From: Gemmatimonadaceae bacterium
GTDB lineage: Bacteria; Gemmatimonadota; Gemmatimonadetes; Gemmatimonadales; Gemmatimonadaceae
Direction: 5' to 3'
Assembly: GCA_013816695.1 (NCBI GenBank)
Contig: JACDDZ010000057.1
Coordinates: 1 to 9,295, forward strand
DNA length: 9,295 nt
Position 1 is the stretch's first letter; each line of letters opens with the position of its first letter. Below are positions 1 through 6,420 of this stretch, one piece after another. The notes beneath the pieces are model-generated. The model saw only the letters and a list, made by a program, of their open reading frames with translations, ran no database searches and was not told where the DNA came from. Both the position numbers and the translations under genes were made by a program.

Positions 1-44
1 CCGGGCGAGTGGTCCATCGTCAGTCCGGTGATGACATGATGAAG

Positions 45-266
45 CTATCCCTCTACGGGAGGAGAATTCAGGACCGAAATCGCCTCCTCAGCATCCGAAT
101 CCATCACACATAGCTTGAAGCCGTTGATGGAAGTGAGCATAGGCTGCCAGCCGGACGCGCCGTCGCCCATCACAACCGACTCGATTCCTTCGGCGCGCAA
201 AAGTGCCTGGGCGAAATCGGCGCCCACCTGATCGAAAAATGTGCGAACTACCGTCATCTGGCTCAT
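45..266 (-). CDS. DUF2007-type small protein (putative signal-transducing protein)
   Basis: A 73-residue cytosolic protein with no signal peptide or membrane segment. It has the shape of DUF2007 proteins: an N-terminal strand (MTVVRTF), a helix carrying the pattern F-x-Q-A-x-L-L-x-x-x-G-I, a central strand (ESVVMGD) and a C-terminal segment (FKLCVMDSDAEEAISVL) resembling the end of a ferredoxin-like fold. The family is often called a putative signal-transducing protein, but no biochemical role is established. The start is set at the ATG at 266 because a GGAGGAG sequence at 276-270 sits five bases upstream. An in-frame ATG at 278 would put that Shine-Dalgarno site inside the gene. It is the last gene of the ccm-DUF411-ppa run, following the ppa stop by 13 bases, and is probably co-transcribed with it. 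Confidence 0.75.
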   Translation of the reverse strand: MSQMTVVRTFFDQVGADFAQALLRAEGIESVVMGDGASGWQPMLTSINGFKLCVMDSDAEEAISVLNSPPVEG

Positions 267-269
267 GCA

Positions 270-276
270 CTCCTCC
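270..276 (-). promoter_or_regulatory. Ribosome binding site that decides the DUF2007 start
   Basis: GGAGGAG read on the minus strand lies five bases (counted from GGAGG) before the ATG at 266, just after the ppa stop codon (282-280). It favours a 73-residue product over a 77-residue one starting at 278. Confidence 0.65.
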
Positions 277-279
277 ATT

Positions 280-819
280 TCACGGACCGAGCCTCAGGTA
301 CTTCTCCTCGTAACGCTCTACAGACTCCCGCACGACCTGCATGGCGACATCGCTCTTTTCCCAGCCGAGAATCTCGACGCGCCTGCCCTCCAGATCCTTG
401 TAGATGTGAAAGAAGTGCTGCACCTCTTTCAGGTAGTGCTGCGAAAGATCGGCGATATCGAAAACATCATCGTAGAAAGGATCTTGTGCCGGCACCGCAA
501 TGATCTTGTCGTCCGGCTCCCCTCGATCCAGCATTTTCAGGACGCCGAGCGGACGGCAGTCGATCTGGCAGCCGGGAAATGTCGGTTCATTGATGCTGAC
601 AAGGATGTCGAGCGGATCACCATCTTCATGCAGCGTGCGCGGGATGAGCCCGTAGTCACCGGGATAGTGCACCGCTGAAAACAGTACACGGTCAAGCCGA
701 ATCTGCCCGGTCGTCTTGTCGAGCTCGTACTTGTTCCTGCTCCCGCGCGGAATTTCGATCACTGCAGTGACATTTTCCGGAGGATTGGATCCTACAGGCA
801 GGTCATGCCAGGGATTCAT
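280..819 (-). CDS. ppa: Inorganic pyrophosphatase, soluble family I
   Basis: Cytosolic enzyme that hydrolyses pyrophosphate to two phosphates, pulling forward reactions such as tRNA charging, nucleic acid synthesis and acetyl-CoA synthetase. The 179 residues match the usual bacterial family I length of about 175-180. The N-terminus MNPWHDLPVG is typical, followed by E22-I-P-R-G and K30-Y-E, the family signature DGDPLDI (residues 66-72, metal-binding Asp66, Asp68 and Asp71), a downstream LDRGEPDDK metal and phosphate-binding stretch, and HIYKDLE with the conserved Tyr-Lys pair. The ATG at 819 begins only three bases after the stop of the DUF411 gene, so the two are almost certainly co-transcribed; AAGGG sits directly against the start codon, unusually close. 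Nothing suggests inactivation. Confidence 0.97.
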   Translation of the reverse strand: MNPWHDLPVGSNPPENVTAVIEIPRGSRNKYELDKTTGQIRLDRVLFSAVHYPGDYGLIPRTLHEDGDPLDILVSINEPTFPGCQIDCRPLGVLKMLDRGEPDDKIIAVPAQDPFYDDVFDIADLSQHYLKEVQHFFHIYKDLEGRRVEILGWEKSDVAMQVVRESVERYEEKYLRLGP

Positions 820-822
820 CCC

Positions 823-1296
823 TTAATGCCTGGCGAAAACTTTGGTCGTGCCGTTTTTCTGGAACGCGAGAACATCGTACTTCTCTGGGCTGGCGCTTTC
901 CATACCCGGCGATCCTGCAGGCATTCCGGGAACTGCAAGCCCCGCGACCTTGGAGTGCTGCTTGAGCAGGCGCTGAATGTCTGCCGCGGGGACATGTCCC
1001 TCAATGACGTAGCCGCCCACCATCGCAGTGTGGCATGACTGAAGTTCGCCCCTCACCCCGAAGTTCGATTTCACTGATGCCATGTCGCGCGTGTCGTGCG
1101 ATGTGACCTTGAATCCATGTTTGCGAAGATGCTCGATCCAGCTCTTGCAGCAGCCGCAATCAGGATCCTTGTACACGACGACTTCGATTGGCTTAACGCT
1201 GGCGCGCGTGTCTGCCATTACCGGTGGCACCAGTACAACGGCCGCCGCAAATGCCGCGGCAAAAATTGGCGTCAGGATTCGCGTGCTGATTTTCAT
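823..1296 (-). CDS. DUF411 / CopG-type periplasmic copper-binding protein
   Basis: Exported small metal-binding protein. With the start at 1296 the product is 157 residues: a signal peptide (MKISTRIL, then an Ala/Val-rich core, with likely cleavage after VMA at residues 26-28) and a mature domain with the C-G-C-C motif at residues 47-50 (D-P-D-C-G-C-C-K-S-W). A later SCHT motif and the segment GYVIEGHVPAADIQRLL are typical of DUF411. CxCC-containing DUF411 proteins include CopG, a copper-resistance protein shown to hold a cysteine-bridged copper cluster. The start at 1296 is preferred over an in-frame ATG at 1320, which lies inside ccmD and adds eight residues before the signal peptide. The gene begins ten bases after the ccmD stop and ends three bases before ppa. 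Family assignment is firm; a copper role here is inferred from the family. Confidence 0.9.
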   Translation of the reverse strand: MKISTRILTPIFAAAFAAAVVLVPPVMADTRASVKPIEVVVYKDPDCGCCKSWIEHLRKHGFKVTSHDTRDMASVKSNFGVRGELQSCHTAMVGGYVIEGHVPAADIQRLLKQHSKVAGLAVPGMPAGSPGMESASPEKYDVLAFQKNGTTKVFARH

Positions 1297-1306
1297 GTCT
1301 CTAAAT

Positions 1307-1432
1307 CTAGGGGTTGTCATGGAGCGAATCGCGGAGCTTGCCGGCCCGGCGCCTGATACTGAGGGCGTAAAGCCCGTAAATCACCAAGGCGACCACATAT
1401 GCAGCATGATAGAAACCCGAATTATCAGGCAC
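1307..1432 (-). CDS. ccmD: CcmD-like haem exporter subunit (41 aa, GTG start)
   Basis: A 41-residue single-span membrane protein: a short N-terminal part (VPDNSGFYHAAYV), one hydrophobic helix ending in YGLYALS, then a basic tail beginning RRRAGK. CcmD proteins are small, have this architecture and help the CcmABC complex release haem-loaded CcmE. The start is taken as GTG at 1432 because a strong AGGGAGG (1444-1438) sits five bases upstream. Longer in-frame readings to 1504 give a non-hydrophobic, Thr/Arg-rich extension that is only a shadow of ccmC. The gene overlaps the end of ccmC by eight bases, consistent with translational coupling. Identification rests on size, topology and position after ccmC, because the family has little sequence conservation. 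Confidence 0.8.
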   Translation of the reverse strand: MPDNSGFYHAAYVVALVIYGLYALSIRRRAGKLRDSLHDNP

Positions 1433-2093
1433 GGTTACCTCCCTGCTCGAGGTGGGCGTCCCGCAGGTTCGCGTAGTTATAGCGTGCGCGCAGGAAGGCC
1501 CCAAGCATGATCAACGCAGCTACGACGGAAATTGCGAGGGTCACGAGCATTTCGTTCGGAAGTGACGGCCTGTCTGGCTTTGCAACAATTGGCCTTGGAT
1601 GCAGCGTGCGGAACATGTACACGCTCAGGTGAATAAACGGGACAAGCAGTGCCCCCAGAATTCCCAGCACAGCGCTGTATCTCGCTCTCAAAGCGCGATC
1701 GTCCACTGCGCCTCGAAGAACCATGTACGCCACGAAGATGAACCATAGAAACAACGTGAGCGTCAGGCGAGCATCCCAGGTCCAGTAGGTTCCCCACACC
1801 GGCTTTGCCCAGAGGGGGCCCGTGATAAGGACGATCGTAGTGAAAACCGTTCCAACTTCCGCAGTGCTTTCAGCAAGCCGGTCGAGCTTTTCGTCGCGCA
1901 TCCACAGGTAGAGTGCGCTCAGCAAACCGACGAGGCCAAAAGCGAGGAACGCGCACCAAGCCGCCGAAACGTGCACATAAAAGATCTTCTGTGCCGGTCC
2001 CTGAACACCTTCGAACGGAGTGAAATAGATCACCCGTACAAGTGCCGCTAGTCCAGCCAGAATTGCAACAATCGAAAGTCGTGAGATTTTCAA
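1425..2093 (-). CDS. ccmC: CcmC, haem-handling membrane protein of cytochrome c maturation
   Basis: Inner-membrane protein that presents haem to CcmE on the periplasmic side. About six hydrophobic segments are visible. The tryptophan-rich haem-binding WWD motif reads WGTYWTWDARLT (residues 100-111 from this start). The two axial histidines expected on flanking periplasmic loops are in FYVHVSAAW (His41) and PFIHLSVYMFRTLHP (His155). Length is 222 residues, against about 245 in E. coli. No ATG start exists. The TTG at 2093 forms a TTGA overlap with the ccmB stop and leaves a short basic N-terminus before the first span; a TTG at 2126 would add eleven residues and overlap ccmB by 37 bases. Neither has a clear ribosome site. 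The gene lies between ccmB and ccmD as in classical ccm operons. Confidence 0.93.
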   Translation of the reverse strand: MKISRLSIVAILAGLAALVRVIYFTPFEGVQGPAQKIFYVHVSAAWCAFLAFGLVGLLSALYLWMRDEKLDRLAESTAEVGTVFTTIVLITGPLWAKPVWGTYWTWDARLTLTLFLWFIFVAYMVLRGAVDDRALRARYSAVLGILGALLVPFIHLSVYMFRTLHPRPIVAKPDRPSLPNEMLVTLAISVVAALIMLGAFLRARYNYANLRDAHLEQGGNRA

Positions 2094-2770
2094 TCTTCTA
2101 TGGTGAATGGGAATGCGAGCGTACAAGCAACAAGGAATACAATATCGAATGCTACGAGCAATTTAAGCCAGGGGAGTGCTTCGCCAATTGGGCGGCCGCT
2201 TAAAAGCCTGGTCGTTGCCTGAGCCGCCGGGATGAGTATCGGGACGAAAAATGGCAGTGAGAGCATGGGCAGCAGGATTTCAGCGAGTCGCGTGTTCGAA
2301 ACCATGGCGCTGAAAAGCGTGCCGACCACAACAATGCCCACGGCTGCAAGAAATGCGATTCCGAAAAGGGCCCCGGCAATCCGACCAAGCGGGACGTTGT
2401 AAAACAGTCCAACTGCAGGAATTGCAATCACCTGGACGGCAACGACAAGAGCGAGGTTCGCGATTGCCTTGCCCAGGAATATCGCCTCGCGATCCACGGG
2501 TGCCGCAAGCAATGCGTCCATTGCACGCTCCTCGTGCTCGATAGCAAAAGCGCGATGCAGTCCGGTGAGCCCTGCGAACATGAAAATTCCCCAAAGGACT
2601 CCAGGGGCTATGTCAATCGACGTTACGGCAGTTGAATCCCAGGCGAAATAGAAAATCACGATCCCCACCAGGGCGAATACAAGCGAGCCGATGAACGCGC
2701 TCTTGGTCCTGAACTCGATCGACAGGTCCTTTCTTGCAATGAGCCATGCGGCCGACAGCACGCTATGCAT
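2090..2770 (-). CDS. ccmB: CcmB, haem exporter ABC permease subunit
   Basis: Integral membrane partner of the ATPase CcmA in the CcmABCD complex, which uses ATP to free haem-bound CcmE from CcmC and CcmD. The 226-residue product has about six hydrophobic spans. It opens with a cytoplasmic helix (AAWLIARKDLSIEFRTK) that is characteristic of CcmB, and has the conserved loop EHEERAMDALLAAPVDREAIFLGK between spans two and three. The length agrees with the usual 220. The ATG at 2770 is chosen because it overlaps the ccmA stop by eight bases and places the family N-terminus at the start; an in-frame reading from 2836 would add 22 residues that only shadow ccmA. The 3' end overlaps ccmC by four bases. 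Confidence 0.94.
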   Translation of the reverse strand: MHSVLSAAWLIARKDLSIEFRTKSAFIGSLVFALVGIVIFYFAWDSTAVTSIDIAPGVLWGIFMFAGLTGLHRAFAIEHEERAMDALLAAPVDREAIFLGKAIANLALVVAVQVIAIPAVGLFYNVPLGRIAGALFGIAFLAAVGIVVVGTLFSAMVSNTRLAEILLPMLSLPFFVPILIPAAQATTRLLSGRPIGEALPWLKLLVAFDIVFLVACTLAFPFTIED

Positions 2771-3476
2771 TGGCCGCAACCATGGCGCGATACTGCCCAG
2801 CATATTCGCCGCGACTAATCTGTTCGCTCGACTCATACCGAATGAACGCGCCGTCCACCATTACGGCTGCGTGATCAGCGACTTCCAGTCCTTCGTTGAG
2901 CTGGTGGGTTACAAGAACGAGCGCCGCTCCCTCCTGTGTCAGCTCCCTGAAGACACTGGTCAATGCCTGAGCCCCGCTCTCGTCCAGTCCCGTGTACGGT
3001 TCATCAGCCAGCAGTAACACGGGACGGTTCACGAGCGCGCGCGCAATCGAAACGCGTTGCTGCATGCCGCGGCTCAACAATCTTACCGGCGTTCGCACCT
3101 GTTCGATTCCGAGACGCCCAAGCACGTCGGCAGCTGCAGTGGCCGCGTCACTCTTTCCATATAGCCGCGCGGCGAATTCCACATTCTCCATCGCCGTCAG
3201 TGCCGGATACAACATAGTCCGATGTGAAATCATACCGATCTTCGCGCGCAGCATCGTATTTCCACCAAGGGCCGCACCCGCAAGCGTTACCGACCCTTCA
3301 TCGGGCTTGAGCAAGCCGCCGAGTAAGCGCAGGAGTGTTGTCTTCCCTGCCCCGTTCGGCCCGAAAAGAGCGAGCGATTCGCCAGCTGCCAATTCGAACG
3401 ACACGCCATCGACCGCTATCCGGCGGCCGAATCTTCGCGTTACAGCGCTGGCGGTCAATAATCCCGGACTTGTCAA
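2763..3476 (-). CDS. ccmA: CcmA, haem exporter ABC ATPase subunit
   Basis: ATPase that drives the CcmABCD complex. Visible motifs in order: Walker A GPNGAGKT (39-46), a His-containing Q-loop region MISHRTMLYP (82-91), the ABC signature LLSRGMQQR (133-141; the SRGM form replaces SGGQ), Walker B VLLLADE (153-159) with catalytic Glu159, the D-loop TGLD and the H-loop His191 in VLVTHQ. At 237 residues it is longer than E. coli CcmA (about 205), the extra length being N- and C-terminal. No ATG lies in frame: the first possible start is TTG at 3476, with an in-frame TAG upstream, and TTG at 3458 is the only close alternative. Neither has a good ribosome site. It is the promoter-proximal gene of the seven-gene run, and its upstream region is shared with acs. 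Confidence 0.93.
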   Translation of the reverse strand: MTSPGLLTASAVTRRFGRRIAVDGVSFELAAGESLALFGPNGAGKTTLLRLLGGLLKPDEGSVTLAGAALGGNTMLRAKIGMISHRTMLYPALTAMENVEFAARLYGKSDAATAAADVLGRLGIEQVRTPVRLLSRGMQQRVSIARALVNRPVLLLADEPYTGLDESGAQALTSVFRELTQEGAALVLVTHQLNEGLEVADHAAVMVDGAFIRYESSEQISRGEYAGQYRAMVAANA

Positions 3477-3486
3477 TTGATAACAT

Positions 3487-3513
3487 TTGAGGAGGACTAG
3501 CGCCTTCTATAGT
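3487..3513 (+). promoter_or_regulatory. Possible sigma70-like promoter for acs
   Basis: TTGAGG (3487-3492) and TATAGT (3508-3513) resemble -35 and -10 boxes, but the 15-base spacing is short. If real, transcription would begin around 3520 and the start site would fall inside the inverted repeat at 3515-3538. A TATAGT also occurs in the other divergent region, before the alpha/beta-hydrolase (7192-7197). This is a weak prediction. Confidence 0.25.
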
Positions 3514-3514
3514 A

Positions 3515-3538
3515 GTCGGAATATGCTTTAATTCCGAC
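3515..3538. promoter_or_regulatory. Perfect inverted repeat between ccmA and acs, candidate operator
   Basis: GTCGGAAT (3515-3522) and ATTCCGAC (3531-3538) form a perfect 8+8 inverted repeat with an eight-base AT-rich spacer. It lies 39 bases before ccmA and 33 bases before acs, directly after a TATAGT box (3508-3513). There is no T-tract, so it is not a typical terminator. A dimeric repressor site or an mRNA leader hairpin in front of acs would both fit. The repeat itself is certain; its role is inferred. Confidence 0.45.
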
Positions 3539-3570
3539 CGTATTTCCGCGCTTACCAGAAACGAAGGCTG

Positions 3571-5544
3571 ATGATGTCCGACCAGAATATCGACGTTCTG
3601 CTCCAGGAAAACAGAAAATTTCCGCCCTCCGACGAATTCCGGCGTGAAGCCCACGTAGGCGATGAAAAACTGTACGCCGCGGCCGCCGCAGATCCAGAGG
3701 GCTTTTGGGCGAACATGGCCGAAGAGCTCGAATGGATTAAGCCCTGGGACAAGGTCCTCGAGTGGAATCCGCCTCACGTAAAATGGTTTCTCGGCGGCAA
3801 GCTCAACGTCTCGTCGAACTGCATCGATCGCCATGTCGAGGGTGGATGGAGAAACAAGGCCGCCATAATCTGGGAAGGTGAGCCCGGAGACCACCGCACC
3901 CTTACCTACTGGGACCTGTACCGCGAAGTAACGAAGTTCTCGAATGTGCTCAAGGAGCTTGGTGTCAAAAAAGGCGACCGGGTAGCGATCTATCTTCCGC
4001 TCATTCCCGAAGCCGCGATCTCTATGCTCGCGTGCGCGCGCATTGGCGCCATTCACTCTGTTGTGTTTGGCGGGTTTTCCCCGGAGTCCCTGCGCGACCG
4101 GATCAACGACGCTGAAGCCAAGGTTCTCATTACCGCAGATGGCGGATACCGGCGCGGCCAGATAATTCCCCTCAAGCGAAACGCAGATAAGGCGCTCGAA
4201 GCAACGCCGACAATCGAGCATGTGATCGTGGTTCAACGCCGACCCGGAAGTGGTGGCGACGAAGCCTTTGCAGAAATGACCGAAGGCCGCGATCACTGGT
4301 GGCATCGCCTCATGCACAAAGCGGCCATGCATTGCGAGCCGGAGGCGATGGATTCAGAAGATGTGCTCTACATCCTTTATACGTCGGGCACTACAGGAAA
4401 ACCGAAAGGAATCGTTCACACAACCGGCGGTTACCTCACCGGCGTTACTGCCACGACGAAGATGGTGTTCGACCTGCGCGACAACGATGTCTTTTGGTGC
4501 ACTGCAGACGTAGGCTGGGTGACCGGCCATTCGTACCTGGTTTACGGTCCCCTCGCCAACGGTGCAACGTGCGTCATGTACGAAGGCGCGCCTGACTGGC
4601 CCGACAAGGACCGCTTCTGGGATATCTGCGCGCAGCACGGCGTCACAATCCTCTACACTGCGCCAACTGCAATCCGCGCCTTCATGAAATGGGGCGACCA
4701 CCATCCCGCAAAACACGACCTGTCCAGGATTCGCCTGCTCGGATCTGTTGGCGAACCAATCAATCCGGAAGCCTGGATGTGGTACCGCGAGCACATTGGC
4801 GGCAACCGCTGCCCCATCGTCGACACATGGTGGCAGACCGAAACCGGCGCAATTGTCATCTCTCCACTCCCTGGCGTAACGGAAACGAAGCCGGGAAGCG
4901 CAACCCGGGCCCTGCCGGGATATACAGCGGAGCTCCTCGACTCCGCTGCGGAACGAATCGATGTCGGCGGCGGACTTCTGGCATTGACCAAGCCCTGGCC
5001 GTCCATGCTACGTACCATCTGGAACGACGACGAGCGATACGTGAATACGTATTTCACGAAATGGGACAATCGACCCGATCTTTATTTCCCGGGCGACGGC
5101 GCAAAGCGCGACAGCGATGGCTTCTTCTGGATCATGGGCCGCGTCGACGATGTCCTGAACGTCGCTGGACACCGGATTGGAACCATGGAAGTCGAATCGG
5201 CTCTAGTCGAACATCCCGCGGTCGCAGAAGCGGCTGTAGTTGGAAAGGCACACGAGCTGAAGGGCCAGTCCATTGCCGCATTCGTCACCCTCCGCGAAGG
5301 CCAGAAACAGTCAACTCAGCTGCGCGACGAGCTCAAGAAATTCGTGGCCGACAAGATCGGCGCCCTCGCCCGGCCCGACGACATTCTGTTCTCCGCGGAC
5401 CTGCCAAAAACACGATCGGGCAAGATCATGAGACGCCTGCTTCGGGACATCGCAGAAGGCCGGGCCCTGGGGGACACAACTACCCTGGCCGACCCAAATG
5501 TTGTGGCCTCCCTGAAGGAACAATACGAGGATAAAGAGGGCTAA
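3571..5544 (+). CDS. acs: Acetyl-CoA synthetase (AMP-forming)
   Basis: Cytosolic enzyme converting acetate, ATP and CoA to acetyl-CoA, AMP and pyrophosphate through acetyl-adenylate, allowing growth on or salvage of acetate. The full-length 657-residue protein carries the family landmarks in order: the ATP-binding loop [11 protein letters not shown] (270-280), [20 protein letters not shown] (418-426) with the Trp that limits the acyl pocket to acetate, YFPGDG with Asp509, [15 protein letters not shown], and the C-terminal [11 protein letters not shown] containing Lys618. That lysine is the residue acetylated in Acs control by Pat/CobB-type enzymes. A Pro replaces the more usual Thr in Y-F-T-G-D. 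The start is the first of two consecutive ATGs, with AAGG three bases upstream. It diverges from ccmA. Its product pyrophosphate is the substrate of the nearby ppa product. Confidence 0.98.
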   Translation: MMSDQNIDVLLQENRKFPPSDEFRREAHVGDEKLYAAAAADPEGFWANMAEELEWIKPWDKVLEWNPPHVKWFLGGKLNVSSNCIDRHVEGGWRNKAAIIWEGEPGDHRTLTYWDLYREVTKFSNVLKELGVKKGDRVAIYLPLIPEAAISMLACARIGAIHSVVFGGFSPESLRDRINDAEAKVLITADGGYRRGQIIPLKRNADKALEATPTIEHVIVVQRRPGSGGDEAFAEMTEGRDHWWHRLMHKAAMHCEPEAMDSEDVLYILYTSGTTGKPKGIVHTTGGYLTGVTATTKMVFDLRDNDVFWCTADVGWVTGHSYLVYGPLANGATCVMYEGAPDWPDKDRFWDICAQHGVTILYTAPTAIRAFMKWGDHHPAKHDLSRIRLLGSVGEPINPEAWMWYREHIGGNRCPIVDTWWQTETGAIVISPLPGVTETKPGSATRALPGYTAELLDSAAERIDVGGGLLALTKPWPSMLRTIWNDDERYVNTYFTKWDNRPDLYFPGDGAKRDSDGFFWIMGRVDDVLNVAGHRIGTMEVESALVEHPAVAEAAVVGKAHELKGQSIAAFVTLREGQKQSTQLRDELKKFVADKIGALARPDDILFSADLPKTRSGKIMRRLLRDIAEGRALGDTTTLADPNVVASLKEQYEDKEG

Positions 5545-5607
5545 CGGTGGTACGAACCGTGCCTCATGTTAGACTGTACTGAGCACAAACTCCCAATTGG
5601 AAGGTTC

Positions 5608-6000
5608 ATGTTCCTAAGTAGTCTTTTCCCAGAATCGATTTTTGGGCGCAAGCTCAATCCGAGCGCCGAACGACGGCTCCGACTGTCACAGGCTCGCGCC
5701 GAAGAAACAATCATCCGTGCCCATGTCGACAATGCACTCATGTTCGTCGATACGCTTGCGGAAGACCTGTCCTTCGATCGCGCCATCGATACATACGTTC
5801 GTGTAATGGGGATTCCCGAGCCGCTGGCGAGCACTGTGGCTACGCGGGCACTCGTGGCCCTCGGTCGTGATCTCGTTCCGTTCCGTCGCAGATCGCGCGA
5901 AGGCAACGAGGAAGAGCCTGTGGAGCAGAAGCCGAAGCTGCGTCTCGACGACGCCATGGCCCGGCAGCGGCCCTCAAGCGGGCGTAGCGTCTCCCACTGA
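5608..6000 (+). CDS. Hypothetical 130-aa charged protein
   Basis: I do not recognise this protein. The product starts with a short hydrophobic stretch (MFLSSLFPESIF, too short for a membrane span), followed by a helical, charged middle containing ERRLRLSQARAEETIIRAHVDNALMF-type sequence up to about residue 75. A strongly basic then acidic, probably disordered tail (FRRRSREGNEEEP onward) completes it. No catalytic motif, cysteine pair or signal peptide is evident. ATG at 5608 is preferred because GGAAGG (5599-5604) precedes it closely; an in-frame ATG at 5566 lacks a ribosome site and would add 14 residues. It follows acs by 63 bases on the same strand with no obvious terminator between, so read-through from acs is possible. 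Its last 27 bases overlap the end of the convergent VKOR gene. Confidence 0.65.
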   Translation: MFLSSLFPESIFGRKLNPSAERRLRLSQARAEETIIRAHVDNALMFVDTLAEDLSFDRAIDTYVRVMGIPEPLASTVATRALVALGRDLVPFRRRSREGNEEEPVEQKPKLRLDDAMARQRPSSGRSVSH

Positions 6001-6420
6001 GTTTCCCCTCTCGCCGAGATCCCGAAGCGAGAGGACGAAGATGATGGTGACGATCACTGCCGACGTGACGCACCACATGCAAACCGCGTGAATGACAAAA
6101 AGCTCCAGATACGTGAGCCACCCGGAAAAGATCACTCCCATCCCGGACATCAGCGCCAGAGCCTGCGAGAAATTTCTCTCGTCTTCGTAAGTGCGGCTCG
6201 TGCCTATTAGCGCAACCACGAACATGGCCACGTAGAACGCCACGCCCCACGCAGCCACTGGAAAACCCAGGAAGGTCGCCCATCGACTGGCGTTAACCGT
6301 TTCGCACCCCTGAATGCTGCAGGTCAGCTGTCCGATAACGCCAATCTTGTAGAGCGTCAGGTATGTGGCGACGAACGCCCCGATGAGGGCGAGCGCCGCG
6401 ATCATCATGCGTTTTGTCAC
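5974..6420 (-). CDS. VKOR-family membrane oxidoreductase
   Basis: Inner-membrane vitamin K epoxide reductase homologue. Bacterial members reoxidise DsbA-type proteins and pass electrons to quinone, doing the job of DsbB. The 148-residue protein has four or five hydrophobic spans, the loop cysteine pair Cys34 and Cys39 (TCSIQGCETV), conserved Ser45, the G-F-P-x-A-x-x-G-x-x-F-Y segment (52-63), and the active-site C-M-W-C (114-117). Many bacterial VKORs carry a fused thioredoxin domain; here the partner is a separate gene directly upstream. The GTG at 6420 overlaps the stop of that gene as GTGA, which fixes the start and implies translational coupling; a longer reading to 6696 is only a shadow of the upstream gene. 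Its C-terminal 27 bases overlap the convergent orphan gene. Confidence 0.92.
   Translation of the reverse strand: MTKRMMIAALALIGAFVATYLTLYKIGVIGQLTCSIQGCETVNASRWATFLGFPVAAWGVAFYVAMFVVALIGTSRTYEDERNFSQALALMSGMGVIFSGWLTYLELFVIHAVCMWCVTSAVIVTIIFVLSLRDLGERGNSVGDATPA

Noticed and set aside
1..44. Edge of another gene left of the DUF2007 gene
   Set aside because: A plus-strand frame from base 1 ends in TGA at 37-39, and a minus-strand ATG at 17-15 could start a gene running off the edge, but the sequence is too short to decide either way.
241..678. A 145-codon plus-strand frame opposite ppa
   Set aside because: Lies antisense to a complete pyrophosphatase with all active-site residues; no domain visible.
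1082..1510. A 142-codon plus-strand frame opposite the DUF411 gene, ccmD and the end of ccmC
   Set aside because: Antisense shadow of three well-supported genes, with a low-complexity Ala-rich translation.
3298..4332. A 344-codon open frame on the minus strand spanning the start of acs, the divergent region and the 5' part of ccmA
   Set aside because: It is antisense to acs and in another frame of ccmA, both of which are certain genes. Its translation has no recognisable domain and it would remove the whole intergenic regulatory region.
4689..5534. A 281-codon open frame on the plus strand inside acs
   Set aside because: Arg-, Gly- and Pro-rich translation typical of an out-of-frame reading of a GC-rich gene; acs covers it fully.
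5544..5560. ACGGT...ACCGT hairpin right after acs as a terminator
   Set aside because: Only five base pairs with a seven-base loop and no T-tract.
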